Assembly (NCBI RefSeq): GCF_044068625.1
Contig: NZ_JBIPKH010000006.1
Span: forward strand, 62,001-126,000
DNA length: 64,000 nt
Direction: 5' to 3'
Origin: Desulfurivibrio sp044068625
Lineage (GTDB): Bacteria; Desulfobacterota; Desulfobulbia; Desulfobulbales; Desulfurivibrionaceae
Shown in pieces: positions 24,316-31,988 of this stretch; positions within the stretch are counted from its first letter, which is position 1, and each line of letters begins with the position of its first letter. A model generated the notes under the pieces. It saw nothing but the letters and a program-made list of their open reading frames with translations, had not been told where the DNA came from and ran no database searches. The position numbers and the translations under genes were made by a program.

Positions 24316-25371
24316 ATGCGTTGTCCCAAGTGTGGTTACATCTCCTTTGACAGGGAAGAAAGCTGCGATAAATGTGGCCGCTCCCTGGCTGAAGTCGCCG
24401 CCGCCCTGGGAGGTCCTGTTTCCCGCGCGGTCTCCCCGGCTTTTCTGGTGGCGGTTCTGCGGCCGGCCGCGGTGATCGAGGATGATGCCGGGGGGCAATT
24501 TGCCCCTCTGGGAGTTGGCGAACCCGATGAGTTTGATTTGGGAGGCGAGGTCAGTGCTGAGGGGCTTGAGTTGAGCCCTGAAGATGCCGGCGGCGGTTTG
24601 GGGCTGGCGGCGGAGCTGGCCAGCGATGAATTCGACCTGGATGAGTTGGGGGCCGAGCCCGCTGAACTTGAGCCGGCTCCGGCCGCCGGCTCCGCCGCCG
24701 ATGAATTGACTTTGGAGACGGAGGCGTCCGTCGGAGATGAGCTCGACTTAGGGGAACTGCCCGCCGCTGAAGATCAGTTCTCCCTGGAGGCATCCGGCAT
24801 TGAATTGGGCCTGGAGGAGGAGCCAGCCGTTGGCGACCAGCTGGAGTTGGGTGAAGAGCTATCCGGCGATGAGTTTGACTTGGGAAATCTTCCCGCCGCC
24901 GAGGGGGCCGAGCGTTCCCCTGAGTCTGTGGCTCCCCCGGCTGAGGAACTGGATCTGGACGCGGTCGCCGCCCCCGCCGAACCCCCTGGGGCTGATGAAC
25001 TGGAGCTGACCCTGGAAACCCCTGGGGCCGATGAGCTGGAACTCTCTTGGGAGCCCGGCGGTGACGAGCTGGAACTGGGCCTGGAGTCCGGGGGCGATGA
25101 ACCGGATCTGGCGGCCGAGGAGTCGGGCCGGGAAGATGATGCCGATGGCCTCACCGACCTGATGGATCTGGTTTATGGCGAGCGGCAGGAGCAGTCCGGC
25201 GGCGGTGAGATCGAGGATATTGCCGGACTGTTTGATCAGCCCGCTGCCGGGGCAGCGCCCCCGCAGCCTCCTCCGGCCCCGGAGATTTCCGACTCGGGCC
25301 TCCGGCTGGAGAGCGATGACGAGGAACTCGACTTGGGACTTAGTTTGGAGGACGACGAGGAGCTTAAATAG
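24316..25371 (+). CDS. Zinc-ribbon protein with long acidic repetitive tail
   Basis: The 351-residue product starts with a zinc ribbon (Cys 3, 6, 17, 20: CPKCGYISF..CDKC). The rest is a very acidic, low-complexity region of degenerate units around D/E-L-E/D-L, for example GADELELTLE, GADELELSWE and GDELELGLE at about 225-260, ending in EDDEELK. No membrane segment is visible. I do not recognise a family beyond the zinc ribbon; a nucleic-acid or protein-binding scaffold is possible. It has a G-rich ribosome site (GAGGGGG) and stands alone between a divergent operon and tRNA-Phe. The 241 bases upstream contain only a weak promoter candidate. Confidence 0.75.
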   Translation: MRCPKCGYISFDREESCDKCGRSLAEVAAALGGPVSRAVSPAFLVAVLRPAAVIEDDAGGQFAPLGVGEPDEFDLGGEVSAEGLELSPEDAGGGLGLAAELASDEFDLDELGAEPAELEPAPAAGSAADELTLETEASVGDELDLGELPAAEDQFSLEASGIELGLEEEPAVGDQLELGEELSGDEFDLGNLPAAEGAERSPESVAPPAEELDLDAVAAPAEPPGADELELTLETPGADELELSWEPGGDELELGLESGGDEPDLAAEESGREDDADGLTDLMDLVYGERQEQSGGGEIEDIAGLFDQPAAGAAPPQPPPAPEISDSGLRLESDDEELDLGLSLEDDEELK

Positions 25372-25435
25372 TCCCCACTCCCCCCGGTTAGGGCCAGGGG
25401 CGCGGAAGGGGTTTGGCGGGGACTCGTAAAACTTC

Positions 25436-25464
25436 TTGACATTGCGGCCTCTTTTCAATAAATA
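25436..25464 (+). promoter_or_regulatory. Strong sigma-70 promoter for tRNA-Phe
   Basis: TTGACA at 25436-25441 and TAAATA at 25459-25464 with the ideal 17-base spacer. The tRNA begins 22 bases after the -10 element, as expected for a stable-RNA promoter with a short leader. Confidence 0.75.
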
Positions 25465-25486
25465 GCGCATTCACTTTCAGCAACTT

Positions 25487-25562
25487 GCCGGGATAGCTCA
25501 GTCGGTAGAGCATCGGACTGAAAATCCGAGTGTCCCTGGTTCGAATCCTGGTCCCGGCACCA
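25487..25562 (+). tRNA. tRNA-Phe (anticodon GAA)
   Basis: The 76-base cloverleaf has a seven-pair acceptor stem (GCCGGGA/TCCCGGC), discriminator A and encoded CCA; a D arm GCTC/GAGC; and an anticodon stem TCGGA/TCCGA around the loop CTGAAAA, giving anticodon GAA for phenylalanine. The T arm is CCTGG-TTCGAAT-CCTGG, which leaves a central U-U mismatch. It has its own promoter and terminator. Confidence 0.97.
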
Positions 25563-25570
25563 GTAATGCG

Positions 25571-25610
25571 AGGTCCGTTTCGCCCTCTTGCGGCGGGACG
25601 GACCTTTTTT
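25571..25610 (+). terminator. Intrinsic terminator after tRNA-Phe
   Basis: Stem AGGTCCGT (25571-25578) with ACGGACCT (25598-25605), an additional inner CGCC/GGCG pairing, and a run of six T to 25610. It ends the single-tRNA transcript before the fusA promoter. Confidence 0.85.
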
Positions 25611-25659
25611 CTCTGCGACCGCTAACGAGTCGGCTTTCCTCCCTTTTTACCTTTTACTC

Positions 25660-25688
25660 TTGACAACTCCGCCGGTCGACGGTAAAAG
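25660..25688 (+). promoter_or_regulatory. Predicted fusA promoter
   Basis: TTGACA at 25660-25665 and TAAAAG at 25683-25688 with a 17-base spacer. Transcription would begin near 25695, leaving a leader of about 110 bases that contains a terminator-like hairpin. Confidence 0.6.
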
Positions 25689-25717
25689 TCCCTGTTTCGT
25701 CAACAATGCTGTGCCTG

Positions 25718-25747
25718 GCGGCTCCGAATTGCGGGGCCGCTTTTTTT
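25718..25747 (+). terminator. Terminator-like hairpin in the fusA leader
   Basis: GCGGCTCC (25718-25725) pairs with GGGGCCGC (25733-25740) around a seven-base loop, followed directly by seven T (25741-25747). It lies between the predicted promoter and the fusA start, so it could attenuate transcription of the elongation factor operon. An alternative antiterminator fold is not obvious to me by eye. Confidence 0.65.
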
Positions 25748-25807
25748 CCGGCTGACAAGCATAAACCGCATGAACAACGGATAACGGAATCAAACGAGGA
25801 AAGCACC

Positions 25808-27886
25808 ATGAGAGACCTGGCCAAAGCCCGGAATATCGGGATCAGCGCCCATATTGACTCGGGCAAAACCACCCTGACCGAACGGATTCTCTTCTACACC
25901 CAGAGGATCCATGCCATCCATGAAGTGCGAGGCAAGGACGGCGTCGGCGCCACCATGGACTCCATGGAGCTGGAGCGGGAACGGGGGATCACCATCGCTT
26001 CGGCCGCCACTTACTGCGACTGGAAGGGATACTCGATCAATATCATTGACACCCCCGGCCACGTCGACTTCACCATCGAGGTGGAGCGGGCCCTCCGGGT
26101 GCTGGATGGCGCCGTCCTGGTGCTTTGCTCGGTGGGCGGGGTCCAATCCCAGAGTATTACGGTTAATCGCCAGATGACCCGCTACCGGGTGCCCCGGATC
26201 GCCTTCATCAACAAGTGTGATCGCACCGGAGCCAACCCCGACCGGGTTATCCAGCAGTTGCGGGACAAGCTCAACCTCAACGCCGTGGCCATCCAGGTGC
26301 CCATCGGTCTGGAGGCCGATCTGGCCGGGGTGGTGGACCTGGTCAGCATGAAGGCCCTCTACTTTGAGGGGGATAACGGTGAGATCATTCGTGAGGCCGA
26401 TATTCCCGACAACCTGAAAGATGAAGCGGAAGAGAAGCGTGAGGCCCTGCTCGATGCCGCCTCGATGTTCTCCGATGAGCTGATGGAAGCGGTTCTGGAG
26501 GGCACTCCCACCGAGGAGATGATCCGCAAAGCCATTCGCAAGGGCACTCTGCGCCTGGAGTTGACCCCGGTAATGATGGGTTCGGCCTACAAAAACCGGG
26601 GGGTTCAGGCCTTGCTGGACGGGGTCGGTTACTACCTGCCCAATCCCACCGAAGTCGATAACTTCGCCCTCGATCTGGACAAAGACGAGGCCGAGATGCG
26701 GGTGAGTAACGACCCCAAGGATCCCACCGTGGCCCTGGCCTTCAAGCTGGAGGATGGCCGCTACGGCCAGCTCACCTATCTGCGGACCTACCAGGGCACC
26801 CTGAAAAAGGGTGATTCCATCGTCAATGTCCGCACCGGCAAGAAGATCAAGATCGGCCGCCTGGTCCGGATGCACGCCGACCAGATGGAGGAGATCGAGG
26901 AGTCGGGTGCCGGCGATATCGTGGCCCTCTTCGGGGTGGATTGCGCCTCTGGCGACACCTTCACCGATGGGACCGTCAACTACTCGATGAGTTCGATGCA
27001 TGTGCCCAATCCGGTTATCTCGCTGGCGATCAAGCCCGTCGACAACAAGGCCCAGGTCAACATGTCCAAGGCCCTCAACCGGTTCACCAAGGAAGATCCC
27101 ACCTTCAAGACCTTTGTCGATGCCGAAACCAACGAAACCATCATCTCCGGCATGGGCGAGCTGCATCTGGAGGTCTATATTGAGCGGATGAAGCGGGAGT
27201 ACAGCGCCCTGGTCGAGGTCGGCGCGCCCCAGGTGGCATACCGGGAGGCGATCACCCAGCGGGCCGAATTCAACTACACCCACAAGAAACAGACCGGCGG
27301 CAGCGGCCAGTTCGCCAGGGTTGGCGGTTACATGGAACCCTTGGAGGAGGGCGATTACGAGTTCGTCGACAAGGTGGTCGGCGGGGTAATTCCCCGGGAA
27401 TTTATCTCCTCCTGCGACAAGGGCTTCCACAAGGCCATTGAGAAGGGGGTGCTGATCGGCGCTCCGATCACCGGGGTGCGCTGCGTGATCAACGACGGCG
27501 CGGCCCATTCGGTGGATTCCTCCGATGTCGCCTTCCAGCTGGCCTCCATCGGCGCCTTCCGCGAAGGTTACCTCAAGGCCAAGCCGGTTATTCTGGAGCC
27601 GATCATGAAGGTGGCGGCGGAAGGCCCCACCGAGTTCCAGGGTTCGATCATGGGTAGCCTCAACCAGCGGCGGGGGATGATCATCGGCACCACCGAGGAG
27701 GAAGATTACACCGTGATCGAGGCCGAGGTGCCGCTTTCCGAGATGTTTGGCTATTCCACCGACCTGCGCTCCTTGACCCAGGGCAAGGCGGAGTTTACCA
27801 TGGAGTTTGCCGCCTATCGTCCGGTGCCCAAAGGTGTCTCCGAGCAGCTGATCGCCGAGGCCAAAAAAGAGAAGGAAAAAAAGTAG
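25808..27886 (+). CDS. fusA: Elongation factor G, spd/mitochondrial-like type
   Basis: Translational GTPase that drives ribosomal translocation. The 692-residue product has the G1 motif AHIDSGKTTL (14-23), the switch GITIASAAT, DTPGHVDF (G3) and NKCDRTGA (G4), then EF-G domains II-V with HKKQTGGSGQFARV and a Lys-rich tail. Ser in place of Ala in G1, and the ERILFYT continuation, are features I associate with mitochondrial EFG1 and its bacterial spd relatives rather than canonical EF-G. ATG 25808 has GAGGAAA upstream. The frame stays open upstream to an ATG at 25706, but that stretch contains the hairpin and is unlikely to be translated. Confidence 0.95.
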   Translation: MRDLAKARNIGISAHIDSGKTTLTERILFYTQRIHAIHEVRGKDGVGATMDSMELERERGITIASAATYCDWKGYSINIIDTPGHVDFTIEVERALRVLDGAVLVLCSVGGVQSQSITVNRQMTRYRVPRIAFINKCDRTGANPDRVIQQLRDKLNLNAVAIQVPIGLEADLAGVVDLVSMKALYFEGDNGEIIREADIPDNLKDEAEEKREALLDAASMFSDELMEAVLEGTPTEEMIRKAIRKGTLRLELTPVMMGSAYKNRGVQALLDGVGYYLPNPTEVDNFALDLDKDEAEMRVSNDPKDPTVALAFKLEDGRYGQLTYLRTYQGTLKKGDSIVNVRTGKKIKIGRLVRMHADQMEEIEESGAGDIVALFGVDCASGDTFTDGTVNYSMSSMHVPNPVISLAIKPVDNKAQVNMSKALNRFTKEDPTFKTFVDAETNETIISGMGELHLEVYIERMKREYSALVEVGAPQVAYREAITQRAEFNYTHKKQTGGSGQFARVGGYMEPLEEGDYEFVDKVVGGVIPREFISSCDKGFHKAIEKGVLIGAPITGVRCVINDGAAHSVDSSDVAFQLASIGAFREGYLKAKPVILEPIMKVAAEGPTEFQGSIMGSLNQRRGMIIGTTEEEDYTVIEAEVPLSEMFGYSTDLRSLTQGKAEFTMEFAAYRPVPKGVSEQLIAEAKKEKEKK

Positions 27887-27898
27887 GAGACCGCCGCC

Positions 27899-28606
27899 AT
27901 GCTTAAGCAGGACTTGATAGAAAAAAATCCGATTCGCTATCTGAACACCGTGGAGGGCAAAGTTGACTCGCGTATGGGGTTGGTGATGTCCCGGGCCGGG
28001 TTGGGCAAAACCGCCATGCTGGTGCAGATCGCTCTTGATTCGCTGCTCCACGGTAAACAGGTGGTGCACGTCAGTGTGGGCCAGAGTCTGGAAAAGACCC
28101 GGATCTGGTATGATGACATCTTCAAGGATATCGTGGCCGGCTGCCAGCTGGACAATCCTTACGAAATCTACGACGAGATCATGCGCAACCGGATGATCAT
28201 GACCTTCAAGGAGTCCACCTTCAACCGGGCGCGGCTGGAAGAGCGGCTCAATGATCTGGTCTACCAGAACATCATCCGGCCGGGCTGCGTGGTGGTGGAT
28301 GGTTATGACTTCAACGCCGTGGACTACCAGGTGCTGGCCGACCTCAAGGAGATGGCCCAGGCCATGGACCTGCAACTCTGGTTTTCGGCGGTGAGTCATC
28401 GGACCGACGAGCGGACCAGCCCCGCCGGGGTGCCCGCCCCCTGTCACGAACTGGATGACCTTTTCGACACGGTGGTGCTGCTGCAGCCCGGCTCCGGCAC
28501 GGAATGTATCGATCTCAATATCATCAAGGACACCACCAGTGGGGCGAGCGGCGGTCGGGCCCTCCAGCTTGACCCCATCACCTTCATGGTCAAAGAGGGC
28601 TGCTGA
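27899..28606 (+). CDS. RecA/KaiC-like P-loop protein, unknown function
   Basis: The 235-residue cytoplasmic protein has a Walker A-like segment SRAGLGKT (31-38), in which the usual first Gly is Ser or Arg. Other visible segments are LLHGKQVVHVSVGQSLEKTR, a Walker B-like strand CVVVDGYDF and an LQLWFSAVSHR segment, in an order resembling RecA/KaiC-type ATPases. The C-terminus contains VVLLQPGSGTECIDLNIIKD. I do not know its function. It follows fusA by 12 bases with GGAG upstream and precedes hisA by 11 bases, so all three are probably cotranscribed. Confidence 0.7.
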   Translation: MLKQDLIEKNPIRYLNTVEGKVDSRMGLVMSRAGLGKTAMLVQIALDSLLHGKQVVHVSVGQSLEKTRIWYDDIFKDIVAGCQLDNPYEIYDEIMRNRMIMTFKESTFNRARLEERLNDLVYQNIIRPGCVVVDGYDFNAVDYQVLADLKEMAQAMDLQLWFSAVSHRTDERTSPAGVPAPCHELDDLFDTVVLLQPGSGTECIDLNIIKDTTSGASGGRALQLDPITFMVKEGC

Positions 28607-28617
28607 GCCGGCTGGCC

Positions 28618-29391
28618 ATGAAGTTTAGGCCCTGTATCGATCTGCATGACGGTCGGGTTAAGCAGATTGTCGGTTCCACCCTGTCCGACAGCGCTCGGGA
28701 CGCCCTGACCACCAATTTTACCTCCGAGCATCCCGCCGCCTATTACGCCGAAATGTACCGGCGGGACGGGTTGACGGGTGGCCATGTGATCATGCTGGGG
28801 CCGGGTAATGGGGCGGCGGCGACTTCGGCCCTGGCCGCCTGGCCCGGAGGGCTGCAGGTCGGGGGCGGAATCACCGCCGACAACGCTGCCGAATGGCTGG
28901 AGCGGGGGGCGGCGGCGGTGATCGTCACCTCTTATGTTTTTCGTGACGGCCGGGTGCTGGAGGAACGGCTGGAGCGCCTGGCGCGCTCCGTGGGCCGGGA
29001 ACGGCTGGTCCTTGATCTCAGTTGCCGCAAGCGGGACGGGCGCTACCTGGTGGTCACCGATCGTTGGCAAAAGTTTACCGAGATGGTGGTGGATGCCGCC
29101 GCCCTGGACTATTTCTCCCGCTACTGCGCTGAGTTCCTGATCCACGCGGTGGATGTGGAGGGCAAGTGCGCCGGGGTGGCCGAGGATCTGCTGGACCTGC
29201 TGGGTCAGCATTCCCCCTTGCCCACCACCTATGCCGGCGGGGTGGCAACCATGGCCGACATGTATCGTATCCGTGAGTTGGGACGCGACCGGTTGGATGC
29301 CACCATCGGCAGCGCCCTGGACATTTTCGGCGGCAGTGGGGTAAAGTACCGGGAGGCGGTTGCCTTTAACGGGGGCCAGGCGGTGGAATAA
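28618..29391 (+). CDS. hisA: Eukaryote-type HisA (ProFAR isomerase)
   Basis: The 257-residue TIM-barrel enzyme of histidine biosynthesis converts ProFAR to PRFAR. It resembles fungal/plant His6 rather than ordinary bacterial HisA: CIDLHDGRVKQIVGSTL at the N-terminus, a TNFTSEHPAAYYAEMY segment, LQVGGGI, VLDLSCRKRDGRYLV, FLIHAVDVEGKCAG, TTYAGGV and GSALDIFGG. The catalytic Asp positions (CID near the start and HAVDVEG) are present. It sits alone, away from other his genes within the window, after a P-loop gene. The ribosome site is weak. Confidence 0.9.
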   Translation: MKFRPCIDLHDGRVKQIVGSTLSDSARDALTTNFTSEHPAAYYAEMYRRDGLTGGHVIMLGPGNGAAATSALAAWPGGLQVGGGITADNAAEWLERGAAAVIVTSYVFRDGRVLEERLERLARSVGRERLVLDLSCRKRDGRYLVVTDRWQKFTEMVVDAAALDYFSRYCAEFLIHAVDVEGKCAGVAEDLLDLLGQHSPLPTTYAGGVATMADMYRIRELGRDRLDATIGSALDIFGGSGVKYREAVAFNGGQAVE

Positions 29392-29459
29392 GCCGCGGCG
29401 CGGCGGTGGGCTTTGCGGTTTCTGCCGCCCTGCTCCCTGTTCACTGACGAGGGGGGTGT

Positions 29460-30353
29460 GTGGCCGGCGAGCGGCAGGAAAAGCTGATTCGTGAATTTAT
29501 CGATCGGATGCCGAGTCTCCCCACCACCGTCACCAAGGTGTTGGAGATCTGCAACCAGCCCGATACTTCGCCCAATGACCTCAATCGGGTTATCTATCTG
29601 GATCCGGTACTCACCGGCCAGGTTCTCAGGCTGATCAATTCCGCCTACTACTCCCTGCCCAATCAGATCGGCTCCCTGACCCGGGCCATCATCATGCTGG
29701 GCATCAACACCGTTAAAAATCTGGCTCTGAGTACGGCCGTTCTGGGCAGTTTGGGCCGGACCGATTCATTTCACGCCCTGGATATGGACCAGTTCTGGAC
29801 CCACTCCCTGGGAGTGGGGGTCACCGCCAAGTCCCTGGCGGCCCGGCGGGGCATCGTCCGGCAGCAGCGGGAGGAGTTTTTTGTCGCCGGCCTGCTGCAC
29901 GATCTGGGCAAAATTCCTTTAAACGCCTGCTTCCCGGAAGAGTATGGCCGGATCCTGGAGCTGGCCGCCACCAAGCGGGTGCCCCTGGATCGGGTCGAGG
30001 TGGCGGTTTTGGGCCTGGATCACTGCCGGGTGGGGCGGATGATCGGCGAAAAGTGGCAACTGAGTCCCGGCCTGGTGGAGCTGCTGGCCGGTCATCATCG
30101 CATTGTCGAGGCCGAGCGGGAGAGCCCCGAAGGGGAGAAGGCCGCCCTGACCGGCCTGGTCTCCCTGGCCGACGCCTATGTTAATCTGCTGGGCCTGGGG
30201 TCGGCCGGCAACCGCTATCCCGATCGGGAGGCCCTGAAGATTCTGGCCCGTACCTGGGGGGTCAACCGGCAAACCCTGACGGAATTGGATTCCGAGGTGC
30301 GCCAGGAGATCGAAAAGGCTAAGATATTCCTGGCGGTGGCCGCCGCCGCCTAG
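29460..30353 (+). CDS. HDOD-domain signalling protein with intact HD motif
   Basis: The 297-residue product is a full HDOD domain (about 15-215): MPSLPTTVTKVLEIC, then DLNRVIYLDPVLTGQVLRLINSA. A FWTHSLGVG helix and an HD motif LLHDLGKIP (147-148) follow, with His115, His188 and His212-213 that could complete a metal site. HDOD proteins take part in cyclic-di-GMP and stress signalling, often as non-enzymatic scaffolds that lack the HD pair; here it is retained. Start GTG 29460 follows GAGGGGG. The 68-base gap after hisA contains no obvious promoter. It is followed by an MBL-fold hydrolase. Confidence 0.88.
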   Translation: MAGERQEKLIREFIDRMPSLPTTVTKVLEICNQPDTSPNDLNRVIYLDPVLTGQVLRLINSAYYSLPNQIGSLTRAIIMLGINTVKNLALSTAVLGSLGRTDSFHALDMDQFWTHSLGVGVTAKSLAARRGIVRQQREEFFVAGLLHDLGKIPLNACFPEEYGRILELAATKRVPLDRVEVAVLGLDHCRVGRMIGEKWQLSPGLVELLAGHHRIVEAERESPEGEKAALTGLVSLADAYVNLLGLGSAGNRYPDREALKILARTWGVNRQTLTELDSEVRQEIEKAKIFLAVAAAA

Positions 30354-30393
30354 TTTGAGGCGGAGCCAGGTTGCAAAAAAGGAGGGGGCAGAA

Positions 30394-31314
30394 ATGAGCA
30401 TCAAGGTGAAATTTTGGGGGGTGCGGGGTTCGGTGCCCTGCCCGGGGCCGGAGACGGTCCGCTATGGGGGTAATACCGCCTGTATCGAAGTCCGTTTTCC
30501 CGAACTTGACAACCGCCTGCTGATCATCGATGCCGGCTCGGGCTTAAGGGGGTTGGGCAACCACATAATGGCCCACGATTTCAAACGGGGGGCTCTGGAT
30601 CTCGCCATCTTTCTGACCCATACCCATTGGGACCATATCATGGGCTTCCCCTTCTTTGTCCCCATCTATGTGCCGGGCAACCGCCTCACCGTCCACGGCC
30701 CGGTCAGCTACGAGCAGGATACCCTGCGGGGGATTGTCGGCGGCCAGTTGACCTATCGCTATTTCCCGGTTCGGGAGGTAGAACTGGCGGCCGAGGTCGA
30801 TTATGTCGAGCTCAAGGAGGGGCGGCTGGACCTGGGTGATGGCATTACCCTGGTGACCCGCTACCTCAACCATCCGGTTCTCTGCCTGGGCTACCGGATC
30901 GAGTATGGCGGCAAGGTATTCTGCACCGCCTACGACACCGAACCCTACCGCAACCTGTTTATCACCGATCCCGCCGATCCTTCCTATGATGAGGAGATGG
31001 CTCGGGAAGGGGAGGAGGTGGCGGCGGAGCAGAACCGGCTGGTGACCGATTTTTTCACCGGCGCCGATCTGTTGATTCACGACACCCAATACACCGAAGA
31101 GGAGTTTTTTCCGGCCAAGGTGGGGTGGGGCCACTCCTCCTTTGAGTACGCCTTGGCGGCGGCCTCCCGGGCCGGGGTCAAACGGCTGGCGCTTTTCCAC
31201 CACGATCCCGACCGCAGCGATGATCAGCTGGACCAGCTGGCCCTGCGCTACGGGGGGCAGCGCGACGGACTGGAGGTGTTCTGCGCCCGGGAGGGGATGG
31301 AGCTTACCCTGTAG
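30394..31314 (+). CDS. MBL-fold metallo-hydrolase
   Basis: The 306-residue product has a metallo-beta-lactamase fold with HTHWDH at 76-81 (metal ligands His76, His78, Asp80, His81) and later ligands in HDTQYTEEEF and LFHHDPDRSD. The N-terminus VKFWGVRGSVPCPGPETVRYGGNTAC is typical of PhnP/RNase Z-like phosphodiesterases of unknown substrate. AAAGGAGGG lies upstream of ATG 30394. Pairing with an HDOD gene raises the idea of cyclic-nucleotide hydrolysis, but the sequence does not prove it. Confidence 0.88.
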   Translation: MSIKVKFWGVRGSVPCPGPETVRYGGNTACIEVRFPELDNRLLIIDAGSGLRGLGNHIMAHDFKRGALDLAIFLTHTHWDHIMGFPFFVPIYVPGNRLTVHGPVSYEQDTLRGIVGGQLTYRYFPVREVELAAEVDYVELKEGRLDLGDGITLVTRYLNHPVLCLGYRIEYGGKVFCTAYDTEPYRNLFITDPADPSYDEEMAREGEEVAAEQNRLVTDFFTGADLLIHDTQYTEEEFFPAKVGWGHSSFEYALAAASRAGVKRLALFHHDPDRSDDQLDQLALRYGGQRDGLEVFCAREGMELTL

Positions 31315-31434
31315 GAAGTCGTTGCAGCGGGAAAACAGTTAACCAGGCAGGTGATTATGCCGAAAGATTAAGCAGGAGGAGGCTTGCTGCCCGCGGCCGG
31401 GATCTGGGTCGCCAACCTTTTTGAGGCTGCTTGC

Positions 31435-31860
31435 ATGGTTATCTCGGATGAATTCAAATTTCCCCGGGTTGTGCCGGTGGACCCGTTCCGCAAGGAACGC
31501 AAGGTGGAAGCGGTTTTTGCCATCCCGGCCATCGCCAGGATCGGGGCCTTCAAACAGGGCTGGAACCGCAACCGGCAAGAGGAGCGGCCGCCTCCCCGGC
31601 GGCATCGCCTGCGGCCGGAAGAGGAACATGAGGTGCGGCGGCAGGTGGAACAGGCCAATCGCAACTTTGAAAACCATGGAATTTTGTTGCGGTTGCTCCT
31701 CACGCGAACCGATGAAGGCTATCAGCTGGATGTTTACGACTGCACCGGTGACACGGAGTGCCGGGTGGCCAGCGACCTCCAGGTTACCTTCGAAGAGCTG
31801 CCGGCCCTGCTTCGCAACCTGGAAGAGGAGGCGGGACTGCTGATTGACACCATTACCTGA
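31435..31860 (+). CDS. Conserved-looking hypothetical protein
   Basis: The 141-residue product has no signal peptide. A basic Arg/Pro-rich middle (about 45-70) is followed by a helix (EEEHEVRRQVEQANRNF) and a C-terminal beta-rich part (LLRLLLTRTDEGYQLDVYD, then TGDTECRV). The last part is faintly like the FlaG fold, but I would not name it. The start is uncertain: ATG 31435 has GAGG eight bases upstream, while a TTG at 31384 has a very strong AGGAGGAGG (31374-31382) close to it and would add 17 residues. Confidence 0.6.
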   Translation: MVISDEFKFPRVVPVDPFRKERKVEAVFAIPAIARIGAFKQGWNRNRQEERPPPRRHRLRPEEEHEVRRQVEQANRNFENHGILLRLLLTRTDEGYQLDVYDCTGDTECRVASDLQVTFEELPALLRNLEEEAGLLIDTIT

Positions 31861-31877
31861 AATCCGTTTTTTTTGTC

Positions 31878-31906
31878 TTGAAATCCCCTGGCAAACATGC
31901 TACCAA
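31878..31906 (+). promoter_or_regulatory. Predicted promoter of the dsr operon
   Basis: TTGAAA at 31878-31883 and TACCAA at 31901-31906 with a 17-base spacer, in an AT-rich gap of 128 bases before the RsbRD-N gene. No other promoter is evident between here and dsrP. Confidence 0.5.
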
Positions 31907-31916
31907 TGCCCCTTAA

Positions 31917-31938
31917 ATTCTGAATGACAATTCAGAAT
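31917..31938. promoter_or_regulatory. Dyad at the predicted dsr transcription start
   Basis: Perfect nine-base inverted repeat, ATTCTGAAT (31917-31925) and ATTCAGAAT (31930-31938), separated by GACA. It begins about 11 bases after the -10 element, so a protein bound there could block initiation; alternatively it forms a leader hairpin. Its AT content stands out from the GC-rich surroundings. Confidence 0.6.
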
Positions 31939-31988
31939 GGCCGCTGGATAGAGGTGGGAGGCGGCCATAAGGGAGGAGGGAGAAGGGG

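Noticed and set aside
25706..25807. N-terminal extension of EF-G from ATG 25706
   Set aside because: It passes through a terminator hairpin, has no similarity to EF-G, and ATG 25808 has a good ribosome site. I keep it only as a possible leader peptide.
25790..28447. 885-codon open frame opposite fusA and the P-loop gene
   Set aside because: It runs antisense to clear EF-G motifs, spans two real genes and has no recognisable domain; it is a codon-bias shadow.
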